This document shows positions 1 to 9,050 of a DNA stretch of 64,000 nt, in pieces. Source of the DNA: Phytoseiulus persimilis (taxonomy: Eukaryota; Arthropoda; Arachnida; Mesostigmata; Phytoseiidae); NCBI GenBank assembly GCA_037576195.1, contig CM075102.1, positions 29,322,745-29,386,744 on the forward strand, given 5' to 3'. The stretch's first letter is position 1. Each line of letters begins with the position of its first letter. The notes under the pieces were generated by a model. That model had not been told where the DNA came from and made no database searches. It saw only the letters and a program-made list of their open reading frames with translations. The translations under genes and the position numbers were made by a program.

Positions 1-393
1 CCCAGCTATCGATCGCGGGAAAGAAATCCTGAATCGGTACACTCTTCACCCAGGAATGAGCAAGAGGAGGAAGGTTTGGGAAATTCCAGACTTACGTCGA
101 CCACCCCGTATGTACAATTTCCTATGGGCGGTAGGGATAAGCGAACTACCACCTGCGGAATAGAGACCAATACATTCTGGTTTGCAGAGATGCCCGAGTT
201 CCAGCCTGTCACTCTGATTAACCAGGTGCAAAACTGCGATCAAATAACGAAACTGAAAAATGCTTCCAATCAGACGTCGCCACTCAAGGACGAATCCTTC
301 GTTTTCGTAGACATCAGCATTCATAGCGACTGCGTGAGATACTCATCCACGGAGTGCTTGGCTCGCTGCATGGCTGGTTTAGAAGAAGATTGA
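1..393 (+). CDS. Possible C-terminal end of an unidentified gene entering from the left edge
   Basis: The frame that starts at base 1 stays open for 130 codons to a TGA at 391-393. The predicted peptide has a balanced, protein-like composition with acidic, basic and hydrophobic residues. It contains two N-glycosylation-type sites (NAS, NQT) and about five cysteines, and ends in LARCMAGLEED. It has no internal ATG that looks like a natural start, so if real it is the last part of an exon that began outside the window. I do not recognise a family. An open frame of this length can occur by chance in 50% GC DNA, so the call rests on composition and the open left edge only. Confidence 0.25.
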   Translation, partial: PSYRSRERNPESVHSSPRNEQEEEGLGNSRLTSTTPYVQFPMGGRDKRTTTCGIETNTFWFAEMPEFQPVTLINQVQNCDQITKLKNASNQTSPLKDESFVFVDISIHSDCVRYSSTECLARCMAGLEED

Positions 394-2936
394 GACGACG
401 GAATCATATTTGGCTCGAACCTTCCCTCTCGAAATCTTCCCAAATCTTTTGAGCCCTGTGAAACGGGGGACGGCTCATAGAGAAAGAGACTAGGAGGGAT
501 ACTGTCGCTCGTCTAGTGAATGATGTGCGAGGGAGATGAGAAGACAACTACTGGAGGCAAGATTTCGAGGACGCCTCAACGCTAGACTCTGTTCTTCGAC
601 TCCGAGGCTTAGCGAGCAGGGCTCACCGGGGACTACCTGCGAGCAGACAGCTGGCGTCAGGTGATCCCGCAGATTTAATTTGCGAAGGCTTCAGATGCCG
701 AGCATAGACTGGGAGGCGACGCGATGATCGGGGAAAACGAATGGTCGAGTATGAGCACGAATACCGCGGAAATCGCGCTTTCTCTCAGGACTCTCCGAAG
801 CTTTTCCCATCAACCCAGAGTCGGCCGTACTGAGAGCGCATCGTGCGGAGAACTACATATGAAAGAATTTAGGACGGTTTTATCCACGCCACGATTGTTA
901 AAAGGAATGTTTCCACCACGGGACGGCATCTCCAGACTCCCGGGATCCTGGCGAGCGAGAGTTAACTGAACACATCGAGAGGGACCGGCCGATCTATGAT
1001 GAATCGGTCTCATCGCTGGCCGAGTTCACGGTTCCGGATAACTCAATCGGAGCTTCGCCATCCCTGGGCCCCGTCTACTCCACACATGGATGTATGGATA
1101 TTTCTCAAAGCAGAGCGGCCCTGACAACCATCGGCCGTCCCACCTGCATTCTCGGCCCCGAACCATTTTGATTAAAGCTATGGCAAAACTGCTTTTCGAG
1201 CTTCAACGCCGAAACGCGTCCGCATGCCATTCTCCATTGAAATGTTAATGGTCGGATCATCAATCCTCACCCCGGAATAGTTCTGTCTGGAAAAAACGGA
1301 TTTACCGTCGCTGAAAACATTCCTAGCTCATAAGTGGAATCCAGACGACGATTTCCTCAGTGTGGGTTCGAACTCAGCAGAGAATCGATCCACGGCACGA
1401 CGTCGTTAGCATTTCTCTGAGTTTTCTCCCGTCCATCGCAGCAGCCAGCGAGCCTTTTCGTTCGCTCGGCGATGTGCCGAATTCCTCTGGAAACCCTCAA
1501 TCCGACGGTCCTGAGGGCTCGTCATAGGCTGTGCTGACATATCTTATGTCTTGAGCCTGTTTTGAGCTCTCAAACACATCCATCCGTTTGCTTGGTTGAG
1601 TAGATGGATGGTTCAATGTTTGATGCTAGACTTTCTGACAATCCGATGCGACTATGCTCATCGATCCATTCATCCATTGATTGATCGATCAGTGTTTATC
1701 AGTTATTGATGCATGAACGGTGTTCTCTCGTTCCCCTGAACCCGTTTACCCGAAACCGTTTGCCCGACCAGAAACCCTCTTCTGAATCCAAGACCCTCCG
1801 AGTAGATGAGGTCTCTCTGCGGAGCGCGGAGGAAGTGGACTTCAGGGGAAGCGAGTCATGTTGAGGATCTTGCGTAGAGGAATACAGTCTCATATCCCGC
1901 CAACCCTTGATCCGGAATCAATCGTTTCAGATTCGCTCAGTATCACAGTAACTCACATAAGTTCTTGGCAACTTGGTGCGGCCCGCGGGCCTGATCTGAG
2001 CTCAAAAAATATCACAAAATGCCGATGTGACGAACGAAGTGAACGATTCATTCGTCAAATGTTCCTCGTTCGTATTCGATAGTTGTGTTGGGTATGGCAT
2101 CCAAGCGGACAATCGGTCACGAGAATCGGGAAGTTCCAGCTTGGATGGAAAGAAAAGTTTCCCTTCGTGAAGTTTAACGAAAAACCAAGGCGCTCCATTT
2201 GTGAGGAACGCCTGTCTGTCTACGAGGAACACGATGTGTGGCGGCACTACGGAAGCGCCTACCAATCTGGGGAGCCCCTCTCAGGATAGGGAAAACTGGA
2301 CAGAAAAGGGGCAATGAAGACGCGCTCTACATAGAAGCTCCTTCCATAAGGAGAGTCGCGGAATCAGGGGAGGGTTTCTGGTCGGGGAAACGGCCTGTGA
2401 CCGCATGAACTCCCTGGCTGTATGGGTAGTGGTACCCCATTTCTAATCAAAGTATAGACAGGAAACATTTACTGAGAAGATATGCGGTCATCCCAAGCAG
2501 ATTGCAACATGGGTTGGACCTGAGCGCACATGTTTGGTTCGACGTCTCCCGCTAGAGAGAGAGCGTCCATGCGAAGTCGCCCGTTCAGTGGGCACAGGAA
2601 GCACTCTGACAGTTTCAACTGATGATTGAAAACCAGCGGTATGAGATGAGAACCTAGGCGCTGTGTTTTTCGGTTTCGAAGTGGACGCGTGCTCTCAGAG
2701 AGTCTCTGTGGTGCCATAGTTGACCGGAGCGAGTTTCGCTCGATCGCCGCTGAGCGTTGGGTCAGTTCTGTATTAAGCCTCACGAGTGAATATTCGATCT
2801 CTAAACATTCGGTATCCTGATGCTGCCCTGAATCAAATATTCCGTCCCATGTTCGAAAATATCCCTCCGATGGAGACGCACCTCTTGTGTAGACTTTGTT
2901 CGGCTCGATCTTGAGCGAATAGACAAAGATGCTAAC
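394..2936. other. No gene recognised; short ATCC/ATTG-rich patch
   Basis: The open frames here are short and show no family signature. Around 1565-1700 the DNA is enriched in degenerate ATCCATTCATCC and ATTGATTGATCG words, a decayed tetranucleotide-like patch. The words TAGCTCATAAGTGG (about 1326) and GGTTCGAACTC (about 1364) resemble tRNA A and B boxes, but the stems of a tRNA do not form. Confidence 0.5.
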
Positions 2937-2961
2937 TTCAAGTATTTATCCGATACTTGAA
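2937..2961. repeat. Perfect short hairpin
   Basis: TTCAAGTAT at 2937-2945 is the exact reverse complement of ATACTTGAA at 2953-2961, with a 7-base loop between them. It lies about 100 bases outside the left arm of the inverted transposase repeat and could belong to that element or be chance. Function is unknown. Confidence 0.5.
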
Positions 2962-3076
2962 TCATAGCAAACGTCGTCTCAACTCAGTTGATCAGATGTC
3001 TAATGATCGATATCGTCTCTTGTGAGCGCGATTGATAAATTTGACGCAAGATTTGCCCTGAGAGAGGACGCATTCG

Positions 3077-3440
3077 CTATATTAGACGACCTCTATGATT
3101 CATAACCACTGGTCTACCTAACGAATACAATCTATATGAAGATCGGCAAAGAATACATGGGCCACGCAATGCGCGCATCTGACAAAGGCTAGTCCATCGT
3201 ATCGAAAACACGTCTCCTGAATGATCTTGTGGAGACCGACTCGAAGAAGGCATATCTGATTGTGTTCTCTGACCGTGGGGTACCGAATTGGAACAGAACC
3301 GAAGACTGCGGGGCAAGATCTTGTCCCGGTGCTATATGTTGAATTCGGTCTCATCAACAACAGTGTCCATAATGAAACGAACGAATGACTTGTAGGCCCG
3401 GTAGAAAAACACACTGAACAAGGTTTTGGCCCCGCAGTCG
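3077..3440 (-). pseudogene. Transposase C-terminal fragment, left copy
   Basis: Reading leftwards from about 3400, one frame gives FFYRAYKSFVRFIMDTVVDE, then a stop and HRDKILP. A shift of frame then gives PQSSVLFQFGTPRSENTIR. This order (aromatic-rich segment, HRDKIL, Q-rich 'LQSLVHNQF'-like block, then a conserved basic helix) is what I know from the region C-terminal to the catalytic core of pogo/Tigger-like DDE transposases. No complete reading frame survives and the catalytic DDE residues are not present here. Confidence 0.45.
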
Positions 3441-3474
3441 ATCGTTTCGTCCAAGTTTGAAGGCCCACTGGCTA

Positions 3475-3660
3475 AAACACGATCAGACACGCTTTCTCGA
3501 AGTCGGTTTCGACGAGATCGTCGAGAACATGTGTTCCTGGTGCGATGAGGTAGCCTTCATCGTGAACGCGCCTTGAGAACGCAGCATTTGTCTGGCACAT
3601 GCAATTTGTACCGATCTTCACATAGATTGTGCCTCTCACGTGACCCACTCTCAAAACTTC
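3475..3660 (+). pseudogene. Transposase C-terminal fragment, right copy
   Basis: One + strand frame reads FDEIVENMCSWCDEVAFIVNAP, a stop, then ERSICLAHAICTDLHIDC. The same block in the same order appears on the - strand at 8484-8620, which identifies it as part of the same transposase family. It is interrupted by a stop and has no start, so it is a relic. Confidence 0.45.
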
Positions 3661-3809
3661 ATTGAGGTCGTCTGATAAAACCGATGCCTCCTGTTGCTTT
3701 CATGGAGCAATCTTGTGTGGATTATAACGATCAGTAGAGTCGTGATTGCCCACGTCAAGCCTAGCTTTCATGGTCAGAGGCTCGAAAAAAACGTGAAGAT
3801 TGACCTCGC

Positions 3810-5171
3810 TCAATATTGAGATGAATGAGGCGAACGCAGTCGCCGAAAGCGCGTCTTGATTTCTGTTCTCGGCTCAAATCGTTCCAACGAAACACCCTCG
3901 GCGGCACGACTCAGCTCGAAGCCGAGGAACGTTGTCGGAGCGAAGCAACTAACCATACATTTCATCAACCAATAGGTGGGGGACAGAGCGCTAGCTCCTT
4001 TACGTCCGCGGTTTCGAGATGAAGTTTGACTTTCGTGATTCTCGTTTTGTTGGAAAACGAGGTGGCAAAAACGTAAATTCCTCGATTGAGGCCCCCCAGT
4101 TGTTTCGGACAAGTGACACCGATCAAGTCTCACCGTTAGCTCTCCCTGTCTGGCGATAGTCAAGCCCACACGAGGACGGACCGACGAACTCGAGCAAATA
4201 AACATTCGAAAACTCGAATGATTTTCCCCATGCATCGAATCAGTCGGGAAAACGATCGGGCATTCCGGAGAGGGGAATATTCGGAGGGCTCTGCCGCGGC
4301 TTGGTGAGAGATGGAGTTTTCTACTAGAAGCCTCGGAGCTCCAAATGACTGATACTTGACACTGAATCATGATTTCGTAACGGCAACGAGCGTGCGAAAG
4401 GCTGTTCCATGTCGTGCTCAGGTAACGTTGAAACGCGATCGAAAGCAACACGGAACTTTCCGTCAGGACTGAACGGTTGTCCGGTAGCTTGTACGTGGTG
4501 ACGGTTTCGGCTCCCCGAGATCCTCGAGAACGTAGAAGGCAGAATATCGGGCCCTCTGGTTTCGTCGAGGAGGATTCGGGTTGATATGTTGATTCAGCCA
4601 CAATGAATGCCAGCAGTCGGAGGAGTGTTGAAAGCGTATGGCTGCCGAAGCCTTCGTGACTACTGACTGACTGACTGACTGGCGACATTCGCACTAGTGG
4701 CTCTCCATCCGAGTCAGCGCTCCGCGTTGGTATTCTATTTGTCGACCTATGACGGCGCCGAAATTTCGTGCCTGCTGCTGATGTCATGTGGTCGCCCAAG
4801 GAGAGGGAGGACAGAGGAACACACCGGAGAGAATCATCACACCTCCGAGAATTCTGTTTGTGGAACTGCCTATCGGGGAGATATGAAATACGGCGCAGGA
4901 GACCTCTGCTCAAGTGTTCGTTTGTGGAGATCAAGTCACGACAATGGTAAGTGAGCGAGCGAGTTTGCTGCCGAACAGGCAGACGGAGTTGAAATTCGGG
5001 GATACTCTGACAGCCGACGCATGAAAGTGGGGTCCATCTCAAATGCGTGTGGTAAATGAGTCCGAGTTCGGTTCTCAAACACTGCGACCCATCGTGATTG
5101 GGACGCCGAGAATACGGCCGCCCAGAATTCTCGCCTCCATGAGCCGCGTTTGACGAGTTTTCCGACCTCAC
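3810..5171 (-). CDS. Unidentified 453-codon open reading frame
   Basis: This is the second-longest open frame in the window, after the receptor. With roughly 4-5% stop codons expected at this base composition, 453 codons without a stop would be very unlikely by chance. The frame opens on GTG, not ATG; the first internal ATG comes roughly 130 codons in, so if it is coding it would be an internal or partial exon. The peptide is rich in Ser, Arg, Leu and Thr with scattered cysteines and no obvious domain, signal peptide or membrane segment. That composition also fits a frame opposite a coding strand, but the + strand here is broken into short ORFs. Alternatives are a decayed element, the antisense of an old coding sequence, or a lineage-specific gene. 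I assign no function. Confidence 0.2.
   Translation of the reverse strand: MRSENSSNAAHGGENSGRPYSRRPNHDGSQCLRTELGLIYHTHLRWTPLSCVGCQSIPEFQLRLPVRQQTRSLTYHCRDLISTNEHLSRGLLRRISYLPDRQFHKQNSRRCDDSLRCVPLSSLSLGDHMTSAAGTKFRRRHRSTNRIPTRSADSDGEPLVRMSPVSQSVSSHEGFGSHTLSTLLRLLAFIVAESTYQPESSSTKPEGPIFCLLRSRGSRGAETVTTYKLPDNRSVLTESSVLLSIAFQRYLSTTWNSLSHARCRYEIMIQCQVSVIWSSEASSRKLHLSPSRGRALRIFPSPECPIVFPTDSMHGENHSSFRMFICSSSSVRPRVGLTIARQGELTVRLDRCHLSETTGGPQSRNLRFCHLVFQQNENHESQTSSRNRGRKGASALSPTYWLMKCMVSCFAPTTFLGFELSRAAEGVSLERFEPRTEIKTRFRRLRSPHSSQY
4662..4681. repeat. (ACTG)5 microsatellite
   Basis: Five perfect copies of the tetranucleotide ACTG lie inside the long - strand open frame. Because the unit length is not a multiple of three, a change of copy number would usually shift that frame. 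Confidence 0.8.
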
Positions 5172-8129
5172 CTCTACTCACAAAAAGGCGCGTTGGAGCG
5201 TTTCCTGCGGCCACTCCTGAACGTCTGCGGGCGAATGAAGGGCTGGTATGTCAGACTCGCCGATGCATCCATTTCCTGGAGGCGACGTCGAAGTTCAAAG
5301 GGATTTATTCGACAGAACAGATCGAAGGTGCTCCACAGCGAGCGTGGATATACTTCGTTATTGGACGTTACTCAGGAATGTCAGCGAGCTTAGCCGAAAT
5401 CCTGAGCGAAACTGAGTCAGACATCAGTGTGGGACTCTTTGAGCGAATCGAACCGTGCATGCGGATAGCTGAGAAGCAGCTTCCCAAACTTGAGGCACAC
5501 TCCTGGCTTTGACATAACTCGGAATTCTTGACTCATCATTCCGTTCAGGGCTACGTTGAAGATCAGGGTTTTCATATCCCCTTCACTCCGCGCTGAGCGG
5601 GCTTCTGGGGCAGGTTTGGAGCGCTTGGTTGACTCAGCAGGTGACTTCCGCTAACCGATTGCGGATGACAGATAACCTTGCTGGATTCTTTCGAAGTTGG
5701 ATCTCATGACAGAGACTCTAATAGAACTGCACGACTCAAAATCGATGCCGACATTGAGGCTCATGGGGACCGAAGGGGATCCTATCAGAAATGCTCAAAT
5801 GAGCAGCTTCCGAAAATCTTCCGATGCAACCAGTCCCAGCTCGATTTGAAACTGCAGAGAAACATCCTGGTAGGTATTTATCGTCTCCTATTTCCGATCA
5901 ACCTTAGAAGCGGGACGAAGTTCATCGGCCGATGGAGACGTCAGATAGCCCAGACCTAACCCAATCCTCCAAAATCAAATGAGCTGGATGGTTGAATCTC
6001 GCTCATGCAGATTTTAAGCGGAACAACCTATCATTCCGCGTGAGAGGGATGCTCGAGAGATATTGGAGACGAATGACACTCCCGAGTGAGCGTGGGTCCA
6101 TATCGCGCCGTCCGAAGCCGCATTCCATGAGCGAGCCCGAAAGGCCACTCAAGGGGAGATCTTTTCTGAGGGAGGTTAACCTATCCCGTGAGACGATGAT
6201 GTGTATGACGAGAAAATTCAGTCTCGGGTTGTGACACGACTCCGTCAAACCCTACAGGTCGACTCCGCTGATGTCGGTAGCTTTTAGCGAGTCGACACGC
6301 TGTACCGTTGCAAGTTCACAGCTTATCAGCTCGCGAGTGCATCCTAGAAGAATGGGATCGATACTGAAGGCTTCTGCTCCATACTTGAAGGGATGAGGGG
6401 ACAAATATGTATTACTGCGCCATTCAATCCTCCGGAGTCCGTGAACGTTAGGCTGTCGGATCCCCTCATGAAATCAGGTGTGTTCGCAGCGCCTCGCTGT
6501 CCTCGATTCTCTCAGATCTGTTCGACTGTCTCGCAGCTTCTATTCGACTTCTCTGGTGTTTTTGGGAGCTTGGTGCTGGATATCAGGCTCATTCGCTCGG
6601 ATTCCAGGGGCCTGACAGCAGAGAAGTGCGCGGGATCGACTTTGATGTCTTCGGATTCCACGCCACACATGGATGACGGTGTCGGAAATAACAGCCGCGG
6701 CAGTGAGTGAAGACACATGAAGGTCGAACGTTACTCGAGCGACACTTGATTTGAGCGACATTCGATATTTTTGTCAGAATGATCAGTGTCATGATTTGCA
6801 TGTATCGTTCGGTAGCGCGCTTGAGTAATTCTCACCCCGGAGGAATGATAAAACGGTTTACGGGATTGTCAGAACTTTGGGTCGAACCACAGTCGCCGTG
6901 CCTTCACCGGAGCTGCCTCTCGAAAATGAGGCGTCTCGTTCAATGAGACAACCGTCGATGTTGCCTGGCAGAGAGACGTTGCTCCAATCTTTGGTTCGTT
7001 TGGATGTCCGCTTAAACAGACGTCATCTCGACGTATAGCATGATGCTACTGATATTAACATTGTCACAGTTGCTGATTCACTGTATCCACTCAAGTGGAT
7101 GGTCCCTCATGTTTCGGCACAGTGGCTTCTAGATTCAGTCGTCGCCGAATGAAAGGTTCCAAGCAATCGAGGCAGACTCGTTTGAGGGAAGAAGCGCCGA
7201 CGCCTTGAAACACTTTGCTTTGTAATCCCCGCTGTGGTCGGCCTTCCTCGAGTCTTGACGTCGCTGTTGCTCTTCTTCCCTCACTGTCTCGCTCGCTTCG
7301 TGAATTTTTCAACAAAGGCTGATTCGAGAGCACGATGAAGTACGCTTTAAGACCAACACTCGTTTTCCAGTTGAGAGCTTTCATACGCAACCGGAGAACA
7401 ACTGTTGGTTTCCAAGGTTCCCGAGGGCGACTGCCGAAACTGTCATTTGTAACTATAATTTGAGTTCGTTCGCGAGCTCTTTCAAGGCTGAGGTTTTCTC
7501 TCGGGGGTGAGCAGAGGACTCCCGATGGACCGGACACAAAGCTATGTACTCCGACATCCGCTGGACATGCTGATCCATTCTTCCATGCTGCCGCAACGTG
7601 CACTCGTCTCTCCAGTTCTCAGAGCCCTCTTGGCAAAACTAACGAGAAGCGGTCCGGATGGAGCCATCTACAATTCGGAAAACTTGAGGGCCGTCGGCCG
7701 CTAATAGTGGGCACGAGAGTGATTCTCGCTACCGTCCTTTGCGATGTCAATAAAAGCCTCCACCCGATTGGGAGCAAGATAGGACTTAGCATTCAACGGC
7801 GGCGTCTGCGATTTGATAACTCTTCGAGAGCGTTGAGTTCCTCCACCTCCACCTCGAACTTCCTCTCTCAATTTCCCGCACTAGAGGTCTCTTCTTTCAT
7901 TTTTCCATCAGTGCGGGCGCCTTTGTCATAAACTCGAAGAGCTCCACCGTGAACGGAGAACGAGCCAATATGCTCGGAGGTGGTAACCTCCTTCCCGACA
8001 GCTCGACACCGATTCTCGGCACTCAGATCGGATAAGCAAACGAGATTGAGAGTTAGTGGCGGTGTCGGCAAAGTGGGGCCAATACTTAACCACAAACTAG
8101 TAGTTCATCCCTGCGGACTCACAAGTAAA
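5172..8129. other. No gene recognised
   Basis: ORFs up to 170 codons (7091-7603, - strand, GTG start) are present, but none shows a recognisable motif and several overlap on both strands. An AATAAA at about 7750 on the + strand has no assignable gene upstream. Confidence 0.5.
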
Positions 8130-8133
8130 TATT

Positions 8134-8390
8134 CAGGGGCACTGCCGCATCATGCTAGTCTGGAAGCTCCCAAAAAACGACGAAAGAAACAGGTCTCTCG
8201 TGCCGCCATTCTTAAGACGAGACTCTGCCAAGGAGAATAAAGGAGTGAAAAGTCGGGTTGGACTTCTTGCCAGGGACTTCCGGATACCGTAGCTCAGCCG
8301 AATCTCCACCGATTCTATTTTTTTTCCTTCGGGAAGCACGTTTTGCTTTTCCATTCGACCCAACCAGTGCATGTGTATGGGAGCGAGGTG
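8134..8390 (+). repeat. Left terminal inverted repeat
   Basis: This arm begins CAGGGGCACTGCCG and ends near CCCATACACATGC (read as reverse complement). It matches the right arm with several short indels. The adjacent TA at 8130-8131 is the likely target-site copy. Confidence 0.55.
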
Positions 8391-8483
8391 GGACCGATTC
8401 AAGATTGATGATTTTCGGCTAGGGGCATGCATGGAAAAAGATGGAACTTGCTACATCACGGATGCACGTTGACCTATGAAGTA

Positions 8484-8700
8484 TTACGTTATACAGTCTA
8501 CGTGCAATTCAGTGGAAAAAACGTGAGACATACAGATGCTCCGCTCGCTATCAGCAAGCCTGATGAACGCCACCTCCGTCCGCACCCGGAACAAGACGGA
8601 TGACGCATATGGTCGGAAAAAGGAGACGTCCAATGGCTGAATCAGCCCCGTGCACCCCCTTGGAATAATTCCCTTCATAAGCTGGGTCCCGCCCTGCGTA
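8484..8700 (-). pseudogene. Pogo/Tigger-like DDE transposase fragment
   Basis: The - strand frame contains IIPRGCTGLIQPLDVSFFRPY. The block IP-G-T-LIQPLDVS-F-RP is the hallmark between the second and third catalytic acids in pogo/jerky/Tigger-type (DDE_1) transposases. It continues into EVAFIRLADSERSICMSH and LHVDC, shared with the two relics at 3.1-3.6 kb. Upstream on the same strand a shifted frame gives CLAFWTPVRQ, plausibly the remains of the LLLDSWTG-like segment. The usual Lys after RPY is altered and the protein is truncated at both ends. It sits between the inverted repeats at 8130-9050, so it is the remnant of that element's own transposase. Confidence 0.6.
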
Positions 8701-8814
8701 CAATTGTCTGGAAGTGCGAGTGCCTATTTGCCGCACGGGAGTCCAGAAGGCCAGGCACCTATCTGCGATCTCAGGGCATGCTCGGCCACACGAGGAAAGA
8801 TATGAAAACTCCGG

Positions 8815-9043
8815 CTTACCCCACACCCATGCGTATGCAGTGGTTGGGTCGAGAAAAAAAATCCGAGTGTGCGTCTGGTCGAGCTACGGTATGCCGAACT
8901 CCCCGGAAACCTGACCCGACTTTCCACTTTTCCAAACTCTCTGGCAGAATTTACCACATGAATGGGGGCACGGGAGACTAACTTTTCTCGTCGTTCCAGT
9001 CGAATTTTTTTTTCCAGACTAGCAAGATCCGGAAGTGCCATTC
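8815..9043 (-). repeat. Right terminal inverted repeat
   Basis: Read on the - strand from 9043, this arm starts GGCACTTCCGGATCTTGC and follows the left arm block by block down to CTGCATACGCATGGG. A TA lies just outside at 9049-9050. Confidence 0.55.
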
Positions 9044-9050
9044 CTTCCTA

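Larger units (their letters stand above)
3040..3700. mobile_element. Inverted pair of decayed pogo/Tc1-mariner-like transposase ends
   Basis: The left arm (about 3040-3275), read on the - strand, aligns with the right arm (about 3475-3700), read on the + strand. Shared stretches in order are ATCAGAYAYGC, TCGAAGTCGGT-like, GCATTTGTC, CCGATCTTCAYATAGATTGT and GAGGTCGTCTRATA. Both arms encode the end of the same transposase. The left arm reads LAFV...HVFFADLHIDC. The right arm reads EVAFIVNAP, stop, then ERSICLAHAICTDLHIDC. Both match the C-terminal part of the relic at 8484-8680 (EVAFIRLADSERSICMSH, LHVDC). The - strand just inside the left arm adds FFYRAYKSFVRFIMD, the segment that follows the QPLDV motif in pogo-like DDE transposases. 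Stops and frameshifts show both copies are dead. The arms differ enough from each other to imply an old duplication or two old insertions. The outer limits are uncertain. Confidence 0.55.
8130..9050. mobile_element. Short Tc1/mariner-superfamily element with long imperfect terminal inverted repeats
   Basis: The left TIR (about 8134-8390) pairs with the right TIR (about 8815-9043). Reading inwards, matched blocks are GGCACT-CCG-ATC, TGCTAGTCTGGA, AACGACGA, CGTGCC-CCATTC, TCTGCCA, GTG-AAAGTCGGGT, ATACCGTAGCTC and TCGACCCAACCA. The ends are close to 5'-CAG, and a TA dinucleotide sits near each boundary (8130-8131 and 9049-9050), as expected for TA target-site duplication in this superfamily. The interior (about 8400-8810) holds a - strand transposase fragment at 8484-8680. 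The element is too short for a full transposase, so it is a deletion derivative. Mismatches and indels in the TIRs and stops in the interior mark it as old. Confidence 0.6.

Noticed and set aside
1320-1380. tRNA-like A box and B box words
   Set aside because: The acceptor, D and T stems do not pair, so no cloverleaf can form.
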